28,408 bases of DNA, taken from positions 1 through 28,408 of the forward strand of contig WQUN01000070.1 of the NCBI GenBank assembly GCA_009782085.1, given 5' to 3'. The stretch is from Bacillota bacterium. Its GTDB lineage: Bacteria; Bacillota; Clostridia; Lachnospirales; WQUN01. Made by a program: the position numbers and the translations under genes. The notes beneath the pieces are model-generated. The model did not search any database and was not told the DNA's origin. It saw nothing but the letters and a program-made list of their open reading frames with translations. This document shows, piece by piece, positions 8,930-16,064 of this stretch (its first letter is position 1; every line of letters begins with the position of its first letter).

Positions 8930-9165
8930 GATTCTTCGGCTTCGCCTCAGAATGACAATGAGTAGGCACACGAAATGACAATGAGCAGGTACACGAATAG
9001 ATTCTTCGGCTTCGCCTCAGAATGACAATAAGTAGTGGACGAAATGACAATGAGCAGGTACACGAATAGATTCTTCGGCTTCGCCTCAGAATGACAATAA
9101 GTAGTAGACGAAATGACAATGAGCAGGCACACGAAATGACAATAGGTAGGTATATGAAATGACAA
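8930..9165. repeat. Three tandem copies of a 69-70 bp repeat plus degraded tail
   Basis: GATTCTTCGGCTTCGCCTCA begins at 8930, 9000 and 9069, giving periods of 70 and 69 bp. Each unit holds a half-copy of the TGTCATTCTGAG palindrome family followed by a spacer with GACAATGAGCAGG and ACACGAA. The tail to about 9165 repeats only the ACGAAATGACAAT motif. Open frames across it on both strands simply repeat the same peptide and are not genes. Confidence 0.8.
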
Positions 9166-9181
9166 AACGAATAAACACCCA

Positions 9182-9236
9182 TAGGGGCAGAGCTCGTCTC
9201 TGCCCGAATCCGGGGCAAACACAAGGTTTGCCCCTG
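9182..9236. repeat. Two adjacent GGGGCA...TGCCCC hairpins
   Basis: TAGGGGCAGAGCTCGTCTCT then GCCC (9182-9205) and GGGGCAAACACAAGGTTTGC then CCC (9212-9234) are each self-complementary and lie 6 nt apart. They resemble the other G-rich/C-rich palindromes of this region. The stretch is non-coding. Confidence 0.55.
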
Positions 9237-9242
9237 CGGAGA

Positions 9243-9393
9243 ACATTCGCCGGAATCCTTATACCGGAGGACGAAATGGGCATGAACATGACCACGGCGT
9301 TTACGCCTGCGGAAAACATTCGCCGGAATCCTTATACCGGAGCGCGAAAACATTGGCCTCCTCCGTCGACGTCGCCGGTAAATGTTTTCCGCA
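9243..9393. repeat. ATACCGGAG/AACATT element: half copy plus plain (uninterrupted) copy
   Basis: The 27-bp segment at 9243-9269 recurs exactly at 9316-9342 (ACATTCGCCGGAATCCTTAT then ACCGGAG). The second copy runs on as GCGAAAACATTGGCCTCCTC, then CGTCGACGTCGCCGGTAAAT and GTTTTC to about 9390. That is the same order as the element at 15134-15305, but without the second palindrome that interrupts the latter. It appears to be the plain form of that element. Confidence 0.65.
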
Positions 9394-9396
9394 TAA

Positions 9397-9539
9397 CACT
9401 ACAACGAACAGTGTATCAAAACAAACATTTTTGTAGGGCCGGGGTTCCATCCCCGGCCGCAAAAAGCCCTGCTTTGCGTATGCACGGGCGGGCATAGAAG
9501 CCCGCCCCTACGGTATTTGTGCGACTGTTCGTTATAGTG
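9397..9539. repeat. Nested palindromic element with 16-bp terminal inverted repeats
   Basis: The ends CACTACAACGAACAGT (9397-9412) and ACTGTTCGTTATAGTG (9524-9539) are complementary at 15 of 16 positions. Nested inside are a GTAGGGCC hairpin (9433-9460) and a GGGCGGG...CCCGCCCCTAC hairpin (about 9485-9511). The element ends 30 bp from the stop codon of the activase gene and could shape its transcript end. It encodes no protein. Confidence 0.65.
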
Positions 9540-9568
9540 GTAACCTCCCGACATTGTTTTCACAAGCC

Positions 9569-12500
9569 CTAACGGGCCGGAAATCCAACCGCCGCCTCCT
9601 GGTACGCGCTTTCGGCCCCGTATTCCATGTTCCTGACCGCCGTGGCCAGCATCAGCTTGATCCTGTTCAGCTGGTTGACCTCGCTCGCGCCCGGGTCGTA
9701 GTCCACGGCCACGATGTTGGAGAACGGGTACCGGCGGCGCAGTTCCTTTATCACGCCCTTGCCCGTGACGTGGTTCGGCAGGCAGGCGAACGGCTGCGTG
9801 CAGACGATGTTGTTAACGCCTGAATTGATCAGCTCCACCATCTCGGCGGTCAAAAACCAGCCCTCGCCGGTCTGGTTGCAAAGGGAGACGATCGGCGAGG
9901 CCATCTCGCCCAGCTTCTGTATGCGCACGGGCGGATGGAAGCGGCCGCTCGTTTCAAGCGCCTCCCGCAGGTGCCTCCTGTAGAATTCTATCACGCGTAT
10001 CACGGCGGTGTTCGTCACGGCCGCGCGCTTTTTTCCGCCCATGTACCGGGCCTTCGGCACGGCGTTGTACATTGAAAAAGTCAGAAAGTCGATCAGATCC
10101 GGCACGACCGCCTCCGCGCCCTCGCTCTCCAGCAGGTTCACTATGTCGTTGTTCGCGGTGGGGTGGAACTTCACCAAAATCTCTCCGACGACGCCGACGC
10201 GGGGCTTCTTCCCGCCGGTGAGCGGCAGGGTGTCGAAAGCCTTTACTATTTCGCGGACATTCTCCTTGAATTTACCGGATTTTCCGTCCCATATGTCCCT
10301 TTTGACCGTCTCGTTCCACTTTTTGTAGAGCGCGTCGGCGCTGCCAGCGGTCTTTTCGTATGGCCGCGTCCCGTACAGCACCCGCATGAACAGGTCGCCG
10401 TAGACCAGCGCCTGCATCGCCCTGTTTATCAGCGACGGCGTATACTTCATGCCGGGGTTTTTCTCCAGGCCGGCGGCATTCAGGGACACCACGGGGATGT
10501 GCGCCAGCCCGGCCTTGCGGAGGGCCTTGCGGATGAAGCTGACGTAGTTCGTGGCGCGGCAGCCGCCCCCGGTCTGCGTCATCAGCACGGAGACGTTGTT
10601 AAGGTCGTAATCGCCGGAAAAAAGGGCGTTCAGCACCTGCCCCACCACGATCAGCGCCGGGTAGCAGGCGTCGTTGTTCACGTATTTGAGCCCGGTGTCG
10701 ATTGCCGCCTTGTCTATGTCCGGCATGACCACCATGTTATACCCGCAGGAGGCGAACGCTTCCCTCAGTATGTCAAAGTGCATCGGCGACATCTGCGGGC
10801 TCAGCAGCGTGTGCTTTTCCCTCATCTCCCCGGTGAAAATGACGCGCCCAAGGCGTTTGGCGGCGGGCCTTGGCGTGAACGGCCGGCCGGAAGCCGCCCT
10901 TACGGCCTTCCTGTCGGCAAGCGCCGCGAAGAGCGAGCGTATGCGTATCCTGGCAGAGCCCAGGTTGTTGACCTCGTCGATCTTGAGCAAGGTGTATATC
11001 TTGCCGGACAGCTCCATTATTTCGCGCACCTCGTCCGCCGTCACCGCGTCGAGGCCGCAGCCGAAGGAGTTAAGCTGCACCAGCTCGAGATTCTCCTGCG
11101 CCGCGACGAAGGACGCCGCCGCGTAGAGCCGCGAGTGGTACGCCCACTGGTCCCGGACGACGAGCGGCCTGTCGACCTTGCCGAGGTGCGCGACGCTGTC
11201 CTCCGAGAGCACCGCCACGCCGTAGCCCGCGATCAGTTCCGGTATGCCGTGGTTTATCTCCGGGTCGATGTGATACGGCCGCCCGGCCAGTACGACGCCG
11301 GTAAGGCCGTTCTCTTTGCAGTATCTGACAGTCTCCTCGCCCTTTCGCATGACGTCGGCGCGGTAGCCGTCCTGCGCGGCCCAGGCCTTGCGCGCCGCCT
11401 CCGCGACCTCGCCGGCCGGGATGTCCGGGAATTCCTCTATAAGGCGCTTTGTCAGCGATTTCAGGCTGTTGAGGTTAAAGAACGGGTTGCGGAAATCGAC
11501 GCGGCGCTCCGCTATTTCCTCGACGTTGTTCTTGATATTCTCCGGGTAGGAGGTCACTATCGGGCAGTTGTAATGGTTGTCGGCGTCGGCGATCTCCTTG
11601 CGTTCGTAGGCCACGCCGGGGTAGAAGATGAAGTCGGCGTTTTCGGCTATCAGCTCCATGACGTGCCCGTGGGCCAGCTTGGCGGGATAGCACTCGGACT
11701 CGCTGGGGATCGACTCGATGCCCTTTTCGTAAACCGCCCTGTCGGAACTCGGGGACAGGATGACCCTGTAGCCCAGTTCCGTGAAGAAGGTGAACCACAG
11801 CGGGTAGTTCTCGTACATGTTCAGGACGCGGGGAAGCCCGACGGAGCCGCGCTTTGCCGCCTCCGCGGGGAGCGGTTCGTATGAGAACAGGCGGTCCAGC
11901 TTGTATTGGTAGAGGTTCGGGACGCCGGATTTTTTCGCGCCGGCCCCGAGGCCGCGTTCGCAGCGGTTGCCGGAGACGAACCTGCGCTCTTTTGCGGCTT
12001 GCCCCTCTTTGACGGCTCCGCGCTCTATTGCGGCTTGTTCCTCGTAGGCGGCCCCGCGCTCTTTTACGGCTTGCCCCTCTTTGACGGCTCCGCGCTCCGC
12101 GCCGCCTCCGCTTTCGGGGAGCGCGCGGCCGAAGCTGTTGACCGTCAGGAGGCAGTTGTTGCCGCAGCCGCCGCAGCGGGAGTGCCTGGAGGTGATCACC
12201 AGGGATTCGAGGGCGTCGGGGCTGAGAATGGTAGATTTACGCCTGACGGCGTGAAAATCCGGCCCTCCGGGGATTTCGGCTAATTCCATAGAGCCGGGGG
12301 AGTCAGATATATCCGGCGTTCCGTGGACGAAGGATATATCCTGTGCTCCGTGGGCGTCGGAATTTTGTGACATATCAAGAGAATCCGCCCCGGCGGCGGA
12401 TAAATCCGGCGCGCCTGGGGTTTCGGTTAAATCTGTAGAGCCGGGGGAGTCAGATATATCCGGCGTTCCGTGGGCATCGGAATGATGCGACATATCAATG

Positions 12501-14428
12501 GAATCAGCGCCGGCGGCGGATTTTTGCGATATATCTATGGAATCCGCGGCTCCGCCAACGGCGGCTTGCATACGCGAACGGGCGTCGTTTCCCGCGTCCG
12601 CTTCCGAGCGCTCCTTCGCTATCAGCGCCGCGCCGAACGCGCCCATGATCCCGGCGATGTCCGGCCTCACGGCCTCGCGGCCGCTTATCAGCTCGAAGCT
12701 CCGAAGCACGGCCTCGTTGTAGAACGTGCCGCCCTGGACGACAATATGCTTGCCCATTTCGGCCGGGTCCGTGATTTTTATGACCTTCTGCAGCGCGTTT
12801 TTGACGACGGAATAGGCCAGCCCGGCGGAAATGTCCGCCACGTCGGCCCCCTCCTTCTGCGCCTGCTTGACGCGGGAGTTCATGAAAACCGTGCAGCGGG
12901 AGCCCAGGTCGATCGGGTTTTTCGCGAAAAGGGCGATCCCGGCGAATTCCGCCACGTCCATGTCGAGGGACTTCGCGAACGTCTCGATAAACGAGCCGCA
13001 CCCGGCGGAACAGGCCTCGTTAAGCAAAACCGAGTCGATCACGCCGTCGGCTATGCGCAGGCATTTCATGTCCTGGCCGCCTATGTCCAATATGAAATCC
13101 ACGTCCGGGTCGAAGAACGCCGCCGCCTTATAATGCGCGACGGTTTCGACCTCCCCGTCGTCCGTCATCAGCGCGGCCCGGGCCAGGCCCTCGCCGTAGC
13201 CCGTGACGCAGGAGCGGCGTATCGCCGCGCCCTCCGGCAGGAGGCTGTATATTTCCTTGAGCGAACTGATTATGACCTTCAAGGGGTTGCCCTCGTTCCC
13301 CGCGTAGCTGGAGTACAGCAGATCGCCGTTTTCGCCTATCAAAGCGAGCTTGGTCGTGGTGGAGCCGGCGTCTATGCCGAGATACGCGTCTCCAGTATAT
13401 GAGGCCAGGTCGGCGCGTTTGAGGGAGCGCTCGCCGTGGCGCTTTTTGAAAGCGGCGTATTCGGCCTCGTTTTTGAACAGCGGCGAGAGCCGGTTTATCT
13501 CGAAGGAGATCCGCTTTTGGGACTCCAGGTTTTTGATCAGGCCGGAAAGCCGCATTTTTGCGCGTTCGTTCGCGCACATGGCCGCGCCTATGGCCGCGAA
13601 AAGGTGGGAGTTCTCCGGGGCGACGGCCTGTTCCGGCGTGAGTTTAAGCACGTCGGTGAACCGCGCGCGAAGTTCCGGAAGAAAGTGCAGCGGCCCGCCC
13701 AGAAACGCCACGCAGCCACGGATCGGCTTGCCGCAGGCCAGGCCGCTTATGGTCTGGCTGACAATGGCCTGGAAGACCGAGACGGCCAGGTCGGGCTTGG
13801 CCGCGCCCTCGTTTATCAGCGGCTGGATATCGCTCTTGGCGAAGACGCCGCAGCGCGCGGCGATGGGGTATATCACCCTGTAATCCCGCGCCATCTCGTC
13901 GAGCCCCTGGGCGGTGGTCTGCAAAAGGGTGGCCATCTGGTCGATAAAGGAGCCCGTGCCGCCGGCGCATATGCCGTTCATGCGCTGTTCGACGCCGTTG
14001 GTGAGATATATTATCTTCGCGTCCTCGCCGCCGATCTCTATGGCCACGTCCGTCCGCGGGGCGAAGGCCTGGAGCGCCGTCGTGACCGCCACGACCTCCT
14101 GGACGAACGGGACGACGGCCCACTGGGCCAAAGACAGCCCGCCTGAGCCGGTTATCATGGCGGAAAACTCTATGTCGCCGAGTTCGTTTTGGGCCGAGCG
14201 GGCCATGTCCAGGAGCGTTTCCTGAATATTGGAGAAGTGCCTCTGGTAACGGGAGAAAAGTATCTTCACGGGGCGCCGGGTTTGGGCGCCCGGGCGGGCC
14301 GCGGCCGAAGCCGGGCCGCCGGTCTGCCGATCCCCGGCCTGAGGATGTGCGGATGTATCTGTATCGTCCTCGGCGACGATAAGCTTTATCGTCGTCGAGC
14401 CGATGTCTATGCCTGCTCTGTAAGGCAT
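9569..14428 (-). CDS. Giant acyl-CoA dehydratase activase / 2-hydroxyacyl-CoA dehydratase-like fusion protein
   Basis: This 1619-residue protein starts at ATG 14428 with AAAGGGGG 6 nt upstream and stops at TAG 9569-9571. It carries two BadF/BadG/BcrA/BcrD-type ASKHA ATPase domains. The first opens with GIDIGSTTIK (6-15) and contains GGTGSFIDQ and CGVFAKSDI; the second opens with GIDAGSTTTK (about 350) and contains CSAGCGSFIET and SRCTVFMNSR. The Cys residues of the second-type motifs are those that hold a shared [4Fe-4S] cluster in activases. A repetitive linker (about 627-817) includes CGGCGNNC near 750-757. The remainder matches the DUF2229 and dehydratase-subunit-like halves of long Clostridia homologues, with conserved Cys in SECYPAK, NDACYPA, GGGCRATNY and CTQPFACLPNH. 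The family uses ATP hydrolysis to push low-potential electrons from ferredoxin or flavodoxin into a partner centre. The substrate of this long fused subfamily is not established. It is cytoplasmic and transcribed alone. Confidence 0.9.
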   Translation of the reverse strand: MPYRAGIDIGSTTIKLIVAEDDTDTSAHPQAGDRQTGGPASAAARPGAQTRRPVKILFSRYQRHFSNIQETLLDMARSAQNELGDIEFSAMITGSGGLSLAQWAVVPFVQEVVAVTTALQAFAPRTDVAIEIGGEDAKIIYLTNGVEQRMNGICAGGTGSFIDQMATLLQTTAQGLDEMARDYRVIYPIAARCGVFAKSDIQPLINEGAAKPDLAVSVFQAIVSQTISGLACGKPIRGCVAFLGGPLHFLPELRARFTDVLKLTPEQAVAPENSHLFAAIGAAMCANERAKMRLSGLIKNLESQKRISFEINRLSPLFKNEAEYAAFKKRHGERSLKRADLASYTGDAYLGIDAGSTTTKLALIGENGDLLYSSYAGNEGNPLKVIISSLKEIYSLLPEGAAIRRSCVTGYGEGLARAALMTDDGEVETVAHYKAAAFFDPDVDFILDIGGQDMKCLRIADGVIDSVLLNEACSAGCGSFIETFAKSLDMDVAEFAGIALFAKNPIDLGSRCTVFMNSRVKQAQKEGADVADISAGLAYSVVKNALQKVIKITDPAEMGKHIVVQGGTFYNEAVLRSFELISGREAVRPDIAGIMGAFGAALIAKERSEADAGNDARSRMQAAVGGAADSIDISQKSAAGADSIDMSHHSDAHGTPDISDSPGSTDLTETPGAPDLSAAGADSLDMSQNSDAHGAQDISFVHGTPDISDSPGSMELAEIPGGPDFHAVRRKSTILSPDALESLVITSRHSRCGGCGNNCLLTVNSFGRALPESGGGAERGAVKEGQAVKERGAAYEEQAAIERGAVKEGQAAKERRFVSGNRCERGLGAGAKKSGVPNLYQYKLDRLFSYEPLPAEAAKRGSVGLPRVLNMYENYPLWFTFFTELGYRVILSPSSDRAVYEKGIESIPSESECYPAKLAHGHVMELIAENADFIFYPGVAYERKEIADADNHYNCPIVTSYPENIKNNVEEIAERRVDFRNPFFNLNSLKSLTKRLIEEFPDIPAGEVAEAARKAWAAQDGYRADVMRKGEETVRYCKENGLTGVVLAGRPYHIDPEINHGIPELIAGYGVAVLSEDSVAHLGKVDRPLVVRDQWAYHSRLYAAASFVAAQENLELVQLNSFGCGLDAVTADEVREIMELSGKIYTLLKIDEVNNLGSARIRIRSLFAALADRKAVRAASGRPFTPRPAAKRLGRVIFTGEMREKHTLLSPQMSPMHFDILREAFASCGYNMVVMPDIDKAAIDTGLKYVNNDACYPALIVVGQVLNALFSGDYDLNNVSVLMTQTGGGCRATNYVSFIRKALRKAGLAHIPVVSLNAAGLEKNPGMKYTPSLINRAMQALVYGDLFMRVLYGTRPYEKTAGSADALYKKWNETVKRDIWDGKSGKFKENVREIVKAFDTLPLTGGKKPRVGVVGEILVKFHPTANNDIVNLLESEGAEAVVPDLIDFLTFSMYNAVPKARYMGGKKRAAVTNTAVIRVIEFYRRHLREALETSGRFHPPVRIQKLGEMASPIVSLCNQTGEGWFLTAEMVELINSGVNNIVCTQPFACLPNHVTGKGVIKELRRRYPFSNIVAVDYDPGASEVNQLNRIKLMLATAVRNMEYGAESAYQEAAVGFPAR
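12282..12545 (-). repeat. Intragenic direct repeat encoding an Asp/Ser-rich linker in the activase
   Basis: The stretch GAGCCGGGGGAGTCAGATAT followed by ATCCGGCGTTCCGTGG occurs at about 12292 and again at about 12436, so the period is 144 bp (48 codons). The encoded linker repeats DISDSPGS, AAGADS and SDAHG motifs. A separate shorter repeat (VKEGQA/AIERGA) follows at about 11980-12110. The two ATPase domains and the C-terminal half on either side are non-repetitive. Confidence 0.75.
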
Positions 14429-14739
14429 GTGTTTCCCCCTTTGAGACGCGGATCGGGTTCTTTATGTTCTTTATTCGTACGCAATATTTTATATTTCATA
14501 TGCCGGGTTTATGTGTGACGCTATATTCAATCATGGCAATTATGGGATAATCCAATTATACGGTCTTTGGGAACAAAAAGCAATGGTATGAATAGGAACG
14601 GAGGGTGTATGGACAAATTGTAGGGAACGATCATGCAGTCTCAACAGGCAATTGCATTCCGCACGGAAAAGTGATATTGTCTTCATTAACCGGATTTCAT
14701 TATGAATAAGAGTACCCACGGAAACCAATAAATCCCAGT
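14429..14739. other. Intergenic AT-rich strip, no gene recognised
   Basis: The first 150 bp are AT-rich and should contain the promoter of the leftward activase gene, but I found no convincing -35/-10 pair. A fragment GTAGGGAACGATC near 14621 resembles the repeat at 8602-8657. The only open frame, on the minus strand at 14540-14728, has no ribosome binding site and unbiased codon use, so I do not call it. Confidence 0.5.
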
Positions 14740-14827
14740 TGTCACCCTGAGCGAAGCGAAGGGTCTTTACTCTATAACGAGGTTATGCCAGTGGGGGTAA
14801 GATTCTTCGCTATCGCTCAGAATGACA
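14740..14827. repeat. Dispersed palindrome, TGTCATTCTGAGCGAAGCGAAG family (long form)
   Basis: The left arm TGTCACCCTGAGCGAAGCGA (from 14740) and right arm ending TCTTCGCTATCGCTCAGAAT then GACA (to 14827) are complementary. The centre of about 30 bp differs from the copy at 8501-8561. Its right end supplies an ATG (14822) in frame with the tautomerase gene, which makes that open frame look falsely longer. Confidence 0.75.
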
Positions 14828-14887
14828 ATCCCGGCGCGGGTTTGGAGTTTCCGAGGCTACTCGAATAACAATAAGGAGGGTGCCCCC

Positions 14888-15109
14888 ATGCCGATCATCA
14901 ACCTCAAAATGTACGACGGCCGAACCGTCGAGCAAAAGCGCGAGTTCGTCAGGCGCGTGACCGATCTGTCCGCGGAGGTGCTCAAATGCCCGCCGGAGGC
15001 CGTGACCGTCGTCATCGACGAGTACAGGCACGAAAACTGGGCCCAGGCCGGGACCCTGACCAGCGACGGCGGCCTGGCGCAGAGCGGCCCCGGCAAACAT
15101 ACTCCTTGA
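14888..15109 (+). CDS. 4-oxalocrotonate tautomerase family protein
   Basis: This 73-residue protein begins MPIINLKMYDGR. The start at ATG 14888 is fixed by AAGGAGGG (14873-14880) 7 nt upstream and by the need for Pro directly after the initiator Met, since this family uses the N-terminal proline as general base. Counting that Pro as 1, Arg11 is present, the Arg39 position is Thr, and the Phe50 position is Trp, so the substrate is probably not 4-oxalocrotonate itself. It is slightly longer than the 62-residue type enzyme. Family members tautomerise or dehalogenate small keto-acids in the cytoplasm as small oligomers. It stands alone after a repeat and before the 172-bp palindromic element. Its physiological role is unknown. 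Confidence 0.85.
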   Translation: MPIINLKMYDGRTVEQKREFVRRVTDLSAEVLKCPPEAVTVVIDEYRHENWAQAGTLTSDGGLAQSGPGKHTP

Positions 15110-15133
15110 TGCCTGAAAGTTGTACTCAATAGT

Positions 15134-15305
15134 TATACCGGAGTGCGAAAACATTAACCTCCTCTGTCTAATACGAATCTCAGATTAAAACTTCACAGGC
15201 GGAGCCGAAACGCCGAACGCTTCAACGGCGTTCTCGCGACAGACTGTGAAGATTTTAATCGAGATTCGTATAAGTCGTCGGTAAATGTTTTCGCACTCCG
15301 GTATA
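15134..15305. repeat. 172-bp MITE-like element: 22-bp perfect terminal inverted repeats with a second palindrome nested inside
   Basis: The terminal arms at 15134-15155 (TATACCGGAGTGCGAAAACA then TT) and 15284-15305 are exact complements. Nested within is a near-perfect inverted repeat at 15172-15198 and 15244-15270 (TACGAATCTCAG...GAGATTCGTA) with a small AACGCCG/CGGCGTT hairpin at its centre. The flanks of the nested part, CCTCCTCTGTC and GTCGTCGGTAAATG, match the plain copy near 9356-9384. The element ends 6 bp before the ribosome binding site of the TtcA-like gene, so its RNA hairpin would sit in that leader. It encodes no protein. Confidence 0.8.
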
Positions 15306-15323
15306 CCCGTTAAGGAGCACGGC

Positions 15324-16064
15324 ATGACCCTGCAGAAGCTGATGGGCTACATCCGCCGCGCGGCCCAGGACTACGGCATGATAGAGGACGGCGACCGCAT
15401 AGCCGTGGGCGTCTCCGGCGGCAAGGACAGCATGTCTTTGCTGACGGGCCTCGCGGCCATGCGGGCCTATCTGCCCGAAAAATACGAGCTGGAGGCCCTG
15501 ACGGTCTCTCTCGGCCTGCCCGGCGCGGATTTCGCGCAGGTTTCGGGGTTTTGCGAAAAAATCGGCGTGAGGCACACCGTTATAGAGACGAACATAGCGG
15601 AGGTCGTGTTCGATATCCGCAAAGAGCGCAACCCCTGCGCCCTCTGCTCGAAGATGCGGAAAGGCGCGCTCAACGCGGAGGCGGTCAGGCTCGGCTGCAA
15701 CAAGGTGGCCTACGCCCACAACCGGGACGACGTCATACAGACGTTCTTCCTGGCGCTGTTCTACGAGGGGCGCGTAGGCGCGTTCAGCCCGGTCACGCGG
15801 CTGGACAGGCGGAATCTCCGGGTCATTCGCCCGATGATATACGTGCCGGAAAGCTGCGTGCGCGGCTTTGTCCGGGAAAACGGCGTCCCGGTCGTGCGAA
15901 ACCCGTGCCCGGCCGACGGCGGGACGAAGCGCGGGGAGATGAGGGACCTGGTCAGGGAGTACAGGAAGCGGTTCCGGCATTTCGACGAGAAGGTCTTCGG
16001 GGCGCTGCAGCGCTCCGGCATGGATGGGTGGAAAGAGACGGATGGCAATAGGCTACCACGCTGA
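15324..16064 (+). CDS. TtcA-family tRNA 2-thiocytidine synthetase-like ATP pyrophosphatase
   Basis: This 246-residue protein starts at ATG 15324, 6 nt after TAAGGAG (15311-15317). An upstream in-frame ATG at 15285 lies in the repeat element and is unlikely. SGGKDS (31-36) is the PP-loop that binds ATP. C105 and C108 (NPCALC) with C195 (RNPCP) match the three cysteines that hold the catalytic [4Fe-4S] cluster of TtcA, and AHNRDDVIQTFFL (131-143) matches the TtcA helix GHHRDD. TtcA-type enzymes adenylate cytidine 32 of certain tRNAs and add sulfur; related Bacillota members may act on other tRNA positions. The 3' end overlaps the recombinase gene by 23 nt, so the two are probably cotranscribed. 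A role in tRNA thiolation is likely, but the exact nucleotide is inference. Confidence 0.88.
   Translation: MTLQKLMGYIRRAAQDYGMIEDGDRIAVGVSGGKDSMSLLTGLAAMRAYLPEKYELEALTVSLGLPGADFAQVSGFCEKIGVRHTVIETNIAEVVFDIRKERNPCALCSKMRKGALNAEAVRLGCNKVAYAHNRDDVIQTFFLALFYEGRVGAFSPVTRLDRRNLRVIRPMIYVPESCVRGFVRENGVPVVRNPCPADGGTKRGEMRDLVREYRKRFRHFDEKVFGALQRSGMDGWKETDGNRLPR

Noticed and set aside
8930..9165. CRISPR-like array
   Set aside because: The periodic copies include their spacers, which are nearly identical, and there are only three units and no cas genes; it is a tandem repeat.
8277..9497. Several 60-170 codon frames in the intergenic repeat cluster
   Set aside because: They run through palindromes and tandem repeats, so their peptides just repeat the DNA repeats, and none has a credible start site.
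10163..11884. 573-codon plus-strand open frame opposite the activase
   Set aside because: Same mirror effect; no domain, no ribosome binding site, and the opposite strand encodes conserved activase motifs.
14540..14728. 62-codon minus-strand frame before the tautomerase gene
   Set aside because: No Shine-Dalgarno, unbiased codons and no recognisable motif.
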